DNA of 64,000 bases, from NCBI RefSeq assembly GCF_000425705.1, contig NZ_AUDY01000008.1:868001-932000 (forward strand), read 5' to 3'. Of this stretch, positions 59,679 through 64,000 are shown in pieces (the first letter of the stretch is position 1; the number at the start of each line of letters is the position of its first letter). Made by a program: the position numbers and the translations under genes. Under the pieces are notes generated by a model. It worked only from the letters and a program-made list of their open reading frames with translations, was not told the DNA's origin and did no database searches. This stretch comes from Halobacillus kuroshimensis DSM 18393. Its GTDB lineage: Bacteria > Bacillota > Bacilli > Bacillales > Halobacillaceae.

Positions 59679-59903
59679 TCACTCTGTGTCGTTGGTCATT
59701 TCCCCGTGGCTCGTCTGAATAACCGCTTTTCCGCGTACCTTCACAGCAGATGTATGCTCTGTAAACTGAGCAATCATCACTTCATTACGGTCCAGCTTTT
59801 CGGAATGGTGGAATCTCGTGTCCGTTCCTCTTGTAAGACCAATGACATTCACACCATCTTCCAATGCTTTAATTACAAAAAAATCGTTGTTGGATGCAGA
59901 CAT
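59679..59903 (-). CDS. mtrB: Trp RNA-binding attenuation protein (TRAP)
   Basis: A 74-residue subunit of the 11-mer ring that, when loaded with tryptophan, binds (G/U)AG repeats in trp leader RNA. The RNA-contact residues Lys36, Lys55 and Arg57 (Lys37, Lys56, Arg58 of B. subtilis) are present, as is the Trp pocket '[21 protein letters not shown]' (about 17-37). AGGAGGG precedes the ATG. No trp biosynthesis operon lies in the window, so its targets must be elsewhere. In B. subtilis folE precedes it; here there is only a promoter. Confidence 0.97.
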   Translation of the reverse strand: MSASNNDFFVIKALEDGVNVIGLTRGTDTRFHHSEKLDRNEVMIAQFTEHTSAVKVRGKAVIQTSHGEMTNDTE

Positions 59904-59929
59904 CGCAGGAGCCCTCCTTCTTTATCTTA

Positions 59930-59958
59930 ACTATGTCTTAATGAGCCGCCTTTGTCAA
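59930..59958 (-). promoter_or_regulatory. Sigma-A promoter of mtrB
   Basis: Minus strand TTGACA (59958-59953), 17-nt spacer, CATAGT (59935-59930). Confidence 0.75.
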
Positions 59959-60033
59959 AATATCCACCCTGTTGAATGGGCTTCAGAGCGCGATTCAAGT
60001 ACAGTATGGACGCATATCCGGCTTTTTACTATG

Positions 60034-60069
60034 AAAAAAAGGAAAAGGGTGCAGTGTGCACCCTTTTCC
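60034..60069 (-). terminator. Terminator of hbs
   Basis: GGAAAAGGGTGCA / TGCACCCTTTTCC with a 3-nt loop then seven T on the minus strand. Confidence 0.93.
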
Positions 60070-60087
60070 CAAGCCCTATGTAGCTGA

Positions 60088-60360
60088 TTATTTAACCGCA
60101 TCTTTAAGGGCTTTACCAGGTTTGAACGCTGGTACTTTGCTTGCAGAGATTTCAATCTCTTCACCAGTTTGTGGGTTACGGCCTTTACGTGCCGCACGCT
60201 CACGAACTTCAAAGTTACCGAATCCGATCAGCTGGACTTTGTCACCATCTTTAAGTGAATCCATGATAGATTCGAATACAGAATCTACAGCTTGAGTCGC
60301 ATCTTTTTTAGAAAGATCTGCTTTTTCAGATACCGCATTGATTAGATCTGTTTTGTTCAT
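60088..60360 (-). CDS. hbs: HU family DNA-binding protein Hbs
   Basis: A 90-residue nucleoid protein that bends DNA. '[30 protein letters not shown]' is the helical dimer part; '[28 protein letters not shown]' (about 42-69) forms the saddle and the DNA-clasping arm with Pro63. Length is exact for the family. Start at ATG 60360, with GGAGG in 'GGAGGTGAATGTC' upstream. Preceded by a promoter and two leader hairpins. Confidence 0.98.
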   Translation of the reverse strand: MNKTDLINAVSEKADLSKKDATQAVDSVFESIMDSLKDGDKVQLIGFGNFEVRERAARKGRNPQTGEEIEISASKVPAFKPGKALKDAVK

Positions 60361-60397
60361 GACATTCACCTCCTCCCGAGAAGGTTAAACTCATTCA

Positions 60398-60415
60398 AGC
60401 GGTGTTCACACCGCT
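60398..60415 (-). other. Leader hairpin 2 of hbs mRNA
   Basis: AGCGGTG / CACCGCT around TGAA; about 25 nt before the ribosome binding site. Confidence 0.6.
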
Positions 60416-60433
60416 ATAAATGTTTATTTAACG

Positions 60434-60449
60434 GTCATCATTTGATGAC
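60434..60449 (-). other. 5'-terminal hairpin of hbs mRNA
   Basis: GTCATCA / TGATGAC with a 2-nt loop; starts at about the predicted transcript start, 8 nt after the -10 element, so the mRNA would begin in a stem. Confidence 0.55.
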
Positions 60450-60456
60450 AAGCCTT

Positions 60457-60485
60457 ATAATAAACGAGTTTTTCATGAAATTCAA
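60457..60485 (-). promoter_or_regulatory. Sigma-A promoter of hbs
   Basis: Minus strand TTGAAT (60485-60480), 17-nt spacer, TATTAT (60462-60457). Confidence 0.75.
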
Positions 60486-60895
60486 TAGACAATCCTTTAA
60501 AAATCGCGTTACAATGCGATTTCAAAGCTGAATTGTGGTTCACTTTCCATTCAGACGCGGAAATGTCCAACAATTGCAAAAAAACCCGCAAAGCCTGCCA
60601 TGACAACGTTTCTACCAGTATGAACATCTTCTCATAGGTTAATACGACGTTGTTGTGAAAAAATCCTTTATTTCAAAGTTTTTCAGTAAAAAAATTTTCA
60701 AATCCTTCGTCCAGAAAGCCTGAAAAGACGCGGTTTTCACATTACGCCCCCATTTGAAAGCGCCTCCAGGTTCCTTGAGCAGCCATCCGGAATGCTATTC
60801 TTATGTATCTCTTTTGAACAGGTGCCGCCGTTCTTCCTGCTGCTTTTTTAACAAAACCAACAGGATGAAGACCAAAGGCCATGATAAAAAATAAA
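60486..60895. other. Upstream region of hbs, no gene seen
   Basis: About 410 nt between the hbs promoter and the spoIVA terminator. It is AT-rich with several T/A runs (near 60660-60720) that could be an UP-type or bent-DNA element. B. subtilis hbs has a second, more distal promoter; I see candidates but none clear enough to mark. No convincing ORF. Confidence 0.5.
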
Positions 60896-60918
60896 AACGG
60901 CTCTTAATAAGAGCCGTT
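60896..60918 (-). terminator. Terminator of spoIVA
   Basis: AACGGCTCTTA / TAAGAGCCGTT then TTTTATTTTTT on the minus strand, overlapping the spoIVA stop codon. Confidence 0.9.
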
Positions 60919-62395
60919 ACAGAATGATTGCGATCATGCCGCCTGAACCTTCATTGATAATCCGTTCCAGTGTCTCCTGAAGCTTGTAGCGGGCATTTTC
61001 AGGCATTAATGCCAGCTTGGCCTGAATGCCTTCTCTTACAATAGAACTCAGGGAACGTCCGAAAATATCGGAATTCCAAATGGAAAGCGGATCATCTTCA
61101 AAGTCCTGCATTAAATATCGGACGAGCTCTTCACTCTGTTTCTCTGTTCCGATAATCGGTGAAAATTCAGACTGCACATCTACTTTAACCATATGAATGG
61201 AAGGGGCTACCGCCTTGAGACGCACGCCAAACCTGGATCCCTGTCTGATGATTTCCGGCTCATCGAGCTTCATATCCTCAAGAGAAGGAGCTGCAATCCC
61301 ATAACCGGTCTGCTTTACCATTTGCAGGGCATCAGCCACTTGATCATATTCACGTTTTGCATAGGAGAAATCCTGCATGATTTCCAACAAGTGATCCCTG
61401 CCCCGGATTTCTTCACCAACAATTTCCTTCAGGACATGATCATATAAGTGCTCCGGCGCCTGCAGGTCAATTTCAGCGATTCCTTCACCAAGATCCATGC
61501 CTGAAATATGAGCCCCTGTTATATACTCATACTGATCGAAGCTGCCTACAACATGGTCGACATCACGGAGACGTTTGATGTCTTTTACAGTATCCTCGAT
61601 CGCCGCCTGCAGGTTCGATCTCAACCAGTGCCTGGAATCAAGCACCATAACCCAGCTCGGCAGGTTCACATTCACCTCAAGAACCGGAAATTCAAACAGC
61701 GCTTCCCGAAGGACACTCTGAACATCTTGTTCTCTCATACTCTCCACAGAAAGAGCCAGGCACGGGATATCATATTTCTCCGCAAGGGACTCCCGGAGGT
61801 GTTCGGTGTTCGGATGATGAGGCTGGGCGGAATTGATGATCATAATAAAAGGTTTTCCAACCTCCCTCAGTTCCTCAACAATTTTCTCCTCGGCCTCCAC
61901 ATAGTCCTGCCTCGGTATTTCGCCTATCGTCCCGTCTGTCGTAACAACAATTCCAATCGTGGAATGCTCCTGGATCACTTTCTGCGTCCCTATTTCAGCT
62001 GCTTCATGAAACGGGATGGCCTCCTCATACCATGGAGTGTGAATCATCCTCGGCCCGTGTTCATCTTCATAGCCGACAGCCCCGTTAACAGCGTAACCCA
62101 CACAGTCCACCATTCGGACCCTGATATCCAGATGGTCATCTATTGTAATATTAGCCGCTTGGTTAGGGACGAATTTAGGCTCGGTGGTCATAATCGTTTT
62201 TCCTGCTGCACTCTGTGGCAGTTCATCCAAAGCACGTTCCCTGTCAGATTCCTCATCCATGTTGGGCAGTACAACAAGCTCCATAAATTTCTTTATAAAT
62301 GTTGACTTACCCGTGCGTACAGCACCGACAACACCTAAATAAATATCTCCATTTGTCCGTTTGGAAATATCACTGAAGATATCAACCTTTTCCAA
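60917..62395 (-). CDS. spoIVA: Stage IV sporulation ATPase SpoIVA
   Basis: A 492-residue ATPase that polymerises on the forespore surface to form the coat basement layer. Walker A 'GVVGAVRTGKSTFIKKF' (about 17-33) and the Walker B-like 'RMVDCVGY' (about 93) are present, with 'PWYEEAIPFHEAAEIGT' and the conserved C-terminus 'RIINEGSGGMIAIIL'. I start at TTG 62395, 5 nt after AGGGG: this gives 'MEKVDIF' and exactly the B. subtilis length; the longer frame adds 11 unlike residues. A sigma-E promoter lies 50-80 nt upstream. Confidence 0.97.
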   Translation of the reverse strand: MEKVDIFSDISKRTNGDIYLGVVGAVRTGKSTFIKKFMELVVLPNMDEESDRERALDELPQSAAGKTIMTTEPKFVPNQAANITIDDHLDIRVRMVDCVGYAVNGAVGYEDEHGPRMIHTPWYEEAIPFHEAAEIGTQKVIQEHSTIGIVVTTDGTIGEIPRQDYVEAEEKIVEELREVGKPFIMIINSAQPHHPNTEHLRESLAEKYDIPCLALSVESMREQDVQSVLREALFEFPVLEVNVNLPSWVMVLDSRHWLRSNLQAAIEDTVKDIKRLRDVDHVVGSFDQYEYITGAHISGMDLGEGIAEIDLQAPEHLYDHVLKEIVGEEIRGRDHLLEIMQDFSYAKREYDQVADALQMVKQTGYGIAAPSLEDMKLDEPEIIRQGSRFGVRLKAVAPSIHMVKVDVQSEFSPIIGTEKQSEELVRYLMQDFEDDPLSIWNSDIFGRSLSSIVREGIQAKLALMPENARYKLQETLERIINEGSGGMIAIIL

Positions 62396-62446
62396 AGGAT
62401 CCCCTCCCAAATGTAATTTCACCACCATACAAGCCTAGACACTCTG

Positions 62447-62476
62447 ATTCTATGACGTTGTCCCAGGTGAATATGC
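62447..62476 (-). promoter_or_regulatory. Sigma-E promoter of spoIVA
   Basis: Minus strand GCATATT (62476-62470), 15-nt spacer, CATAGAAT (62454-62447); consensus is kmATATT and CATACAnT. Good fit for a mother-cell-specific gene. Confidence 0.75.
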
Positions 62477-62548
62477 CAGAAATCTATAATCAAGCGGCAC
62501 AAGCACATCAGCCAGGGAAAGGAACATGAAAGAGGTGGACATACGAAA

Positions 62549-62574
62549 AAACCGCTCCCACAGGGGGAACGGTT
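62549..62574 (-). terminator. Terminator of yphF
   Basis: AACCGTTCCC / GGGAGCGGTT (one G-U pair) followed by TTTTTTC on the minus strand, right after the yphF stop. Confidence 0.82.
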
Positions 62575-62577
62575 CAA

Positions 62578-63306
62578 TCAGGAAGAGGACGGGGCGGTAA
62601 AAAATACCGGCTCTCCCTCTTCCACCGTATAGGCCGTTGAATAGGCAGGCACGATCGGGGTATAATCCGTCAGAAGAAAACGAATGTCCTCTCCAGCCTC
62701 ATACGCATGGTCCTCTGATCGAAGATATGCGTAGAGATCTTTCCGGTAATCGATATAGACCTGCCCCTGTTCATCCAGGTAAACCGGAAGACGCTGATCA
62801 GAATATGGACTGTCAATCATTGGTGGTTCATCCATACCGATCTTCTCATAATCCAGCTCGTACACCCCTTGGGACACGAAATCTCCTAAAGGAGGATAGC
62901 GGTTGTTATCCGTATAGAATTTGACCTTCACCTGGAGTGACCTGACTTCTTCTGTTGTCCGCAGGTCCAGCACTTTCACCGTAGGGTCCGTTTCCGGATG
63001 AATAATGACGTACTGGTAATGGCCCCCGTTTTCAAAAGATGTCCCCGGAAGCTCTCCAAGAATGTTCATTTCCTTCAGCTTGCTGAACTCAATAGGATAT
63101 TTTTGAAAAAGCGGTGTATCCTGATCTTTCGTCTTAATAGGAAGAAGCCCGTTTGTTCTTTCCTGATAAGTATCGACAGCGTCCTGTACCATATTCAGCT
63201 GCTGATCGTTGGGAACCTGATTTTTCTGAAGTCTTTCTTGAGGATATAAGCACCCGGTTAACAGGAAAAGAAGAATGAGCAGCCCTGAGTAGTGAAAAAT
63301 CTTCAT
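62578..63306 (-). CDS. yphF: YphF-like lipoprotein
   Basis: A 242-residue lipoprotein: signal peptide with lipobox 'LLFLLTGC' (Cys19), then a soluble extracytoplasmic domain with 'NMVQDAVDTYQERTNGLLPIKTKD' (about 37-60), 'YPIEFSKLKEM' and 'YLDEQGQVYIDYRKDLY' (about 174-190). It matches B. subtilis YphF in length and position upstream of spoIVA; function is unknown. Start at ATG 63306 with GAAGGAGG upstream. Confidence 0.83.
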   Translation of the reverse strand: MKIFHYSGLLILLFLLTGCLYPQERLQKNQVPNDQQLNMVQDAVDTYQERTNGLLPIKTKDQDTPLFQKYPIEFSKLKEMNILGELPGTSFENGGHYQYVIIHPETDPTVKVLDLRTTEEVRSLQVKVKFYTDNNRYPPLGDFVSQGVYELDYEKIGMDEPPMIDSPYSDQRLPVYLDEQGQVYIDYRKDLYAYLRSEDHAYEAGEDIRFLLTDYTPIVPAYSTAYTVEEGEPVFFTAPSSS

Positions 63307-63322
63307 GCTGTTTCCTCCTTCG

Positions 63323-63520
63323 TTAAGCGGTTGGGCCGCTGAGTACAATGTAAAAAATAATCAAGCCGCCCACAATCATAAACAAGTAGGCAAACACGGC
63401 GGTAACGGCTGAAAAAATGCCCTTTAATTTAAATCTGCTTAAATAGATGAGACCAATAGCAAGGAATAAGGAGATGATTCCAGCAAAGGATATGTACATA
63501 TTCAGCATGGATTCAGACAT
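63323..63520 (-). CDS. yphE: YphE-like small membrane protein (DUF2768)
   Basis: A 65-residue protein with two membrane helices (about 8-28 and 39-62) and a short basic loop 'SRFKLKG' between them. It fits the DUF2768 family (YphE) by size, topology and position between the yphF gene and spoIVA upstream genes. No function known. Start at ATG 63520 with AAAGGAGGG; the longer frame adds 36 unlike residues. It lies 16 nt before yphF in the same operon. Confidence 0.8.
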   Translation of the reverse strand: MSESMLNMYISFAGIISLFLAIGLIYLSRFKLKGIFSAVTAVFAYLFMIVGGLIIFYIVLSGPTA

Positions 63521-63596
63521 AAATGGCCCTCCTTTGATGTACATTCGACTTTTGACATTATACCATATCCCCTTCGTAAACGGATACATAAAAAAA

Positions 63597-63616
63597 CCGG
63601 GGTGTTCCCACCCCGG
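63597..63616 (-). terminator. Terminator of the spoVIF-type gene
   Basis: CCGGGGTG / CACCCCGG with TTCC loop (minus strand GGAA), then seven T. Confidence 0.9.
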
Positions 63617-63719
63617 GTGACTAAACAATTCCCTGACCAGCTCATGTGTAATGATTGCTGCGTGATATCTTATGCATACGATGGAAAGACCGCCTCCTCA
63701 GGCGCCCACCAGTTCGCAA

Positions 63720-63977
63720 TTATTTCAAAAATTTACCTAACGTATTCATATCCAGAGGCATATTCTGACTAATAACTGCTTCGACGATTTTGTCTTCCTT
63801 CTGCTTGGATATGTTTTTGCCTGCGACCGCTGACAACTGCCGGACCAGCCCCCGCACCGTTTTTTCGTCCGAAAAATCTGCGTGCTGGACCTTATCAGCG
63901 ACCTTAAATACATCCTGAGCATCGATGTTTGCTTTTTTCTTCAGGTGATCAAAAATACTCTTTTGAAAATCACTCAT
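63720..63977 (-). CDS. Stage VI sporulation protein F-like (SpoVIF family)
   Basis: An 85-residue hydrophilic helical protein. 'KKANIDAQDVFKVADKVQHADFSDEKTVRGLVRQLS' (about 16-51) and 'KEDKIVEAVISQNMPLDMNTLGKFL' (about 60-84) align with SpoVIF of B. subtilis, a sigma-K-regulator/coat-assembly factor. In B. subtilis that gene is in another region, so the location beside yphE/yphF/spoIVA is a difference. Start is ATG 63977 or TTG 63983; GGAGG lies 10 or 4 nt upstream respectively. Confidence 0.82.
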   Translation of the reverse strand: MSDFQKSIFDHLKKKANIDAQDVFKVADKVQHADFSDEKTVRGLVRQLSAVAGKNISKQKEDKIVEAVISQNMPLDMNTLGKFLK

Positions 63978-64000
63978 GAACAATTGACCTCCTCGTGCAT

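Noticed and set aside
60424-60627. 67-codon minus-strand ORF upstream of hbs
   Set aside because: It covers the hbs promoter and 5' hairpin, lacks a ribosome binding site and resembles no known protein.

Overview
The window is a chromosomal stretch from a Gram-positive, endospore-forming member of the Bacillaceae. The evidence is consistent: sporulation genes (spoIVA, a spoVIF-type gene, cotD, ypjB), class B RNase P RNA, gpsB, TRAP (mtrB), dnaD, recU, bacillithiol synthesis (bshA), and long runs of genes in the same order as the Bacillus subtilis yp*/aro/qcr region. Two exported or surface proteins (QcrC and the class A penicillin-binding protein) carry very acidic Ser/Glu/Gly or Glu/Asn tails, which points to a halotolerant genus of the Halobacillus/Virgibacillus type; this is inference. 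I see no prophage, insertion sequence, CRISPR array or tRNA gene.

Layout, left to right. 1-2 kb: the start of sbcD, yozE, and a Tat export locus with two tandem tatA genes and tatC. 2-7 kb: a folate/one-carbon block (mobA, dfrA, thyA, an HD hydrolase, a DUF72 protein, fhs). 7-9 kb: a cold-shock gene with a long leader, then a preQ1 riboswitch controlling a queuosine-precursor transporter and an RNase H-like gene. 9-12 kb: a Fur-box-controlled small membrane protein, the type III polyketide synthase/methyltransferase pair bpsA-bpsB, and an SDR dehydrogenase. 12-18.5 kb: a lipoprotein, carboxypeptidase M32, the 23S rRNA methyltransferase ypsC, rnpB, gpsB, ypsA, cotD and cdd. 18.6-26 kb: an RND exporter, yppE and other small genes, recU and ponA. 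26-40.8 kb: a long minus-strand array nth-dnaD-asnS-aspB-ypmB-ypmA-dinG-panD-panC-panB-birA-cca-bshA-mgsA-dapB-ypjD. 40.9-48.7 kb: ypjC, yugP, ypjB, ypjA, the qcrABC menaquinol:cytochrome c reductase, ypiF, ypiB and ypiA. 49-60 kb: the aromatic supraoperon (aroA, tyrA, hisC, aroH, aroB, aroC, cheR, ndk, hepT, menG, hepS, mtrB). 60-64 kb: hbs, spoIVA, yphF, yphE and a spoVIF-type gene.

Functional links: the Tat locus can export the QcrA Rieske protein encoded here, which has a twin-arginine signal. hepS/hepT/menG make the menaquinone that QcrABC oxidises. dfrA/thyA/fhs handle folate one-carbon units. panB/C/D and birA feed coenzyme A and biotin metabolism.

The most informative oddities are absences and additions relative to the B. 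subtilis order: no trp genes between aroH and hisC although TRAP is retained, no folE between hbs and mtrB, no bshB1 between mgsA and bshA, no ypoC between nth and ponA, a 79-residue acidic tail on QcrC, a Fur-controlled orphan microprotein, and a pair of overlapping unannotated small ORFs between aroA and ypiA. I did not find a convincing wholly new multi-gene system; most of the window is conserved housekeeping DNA.
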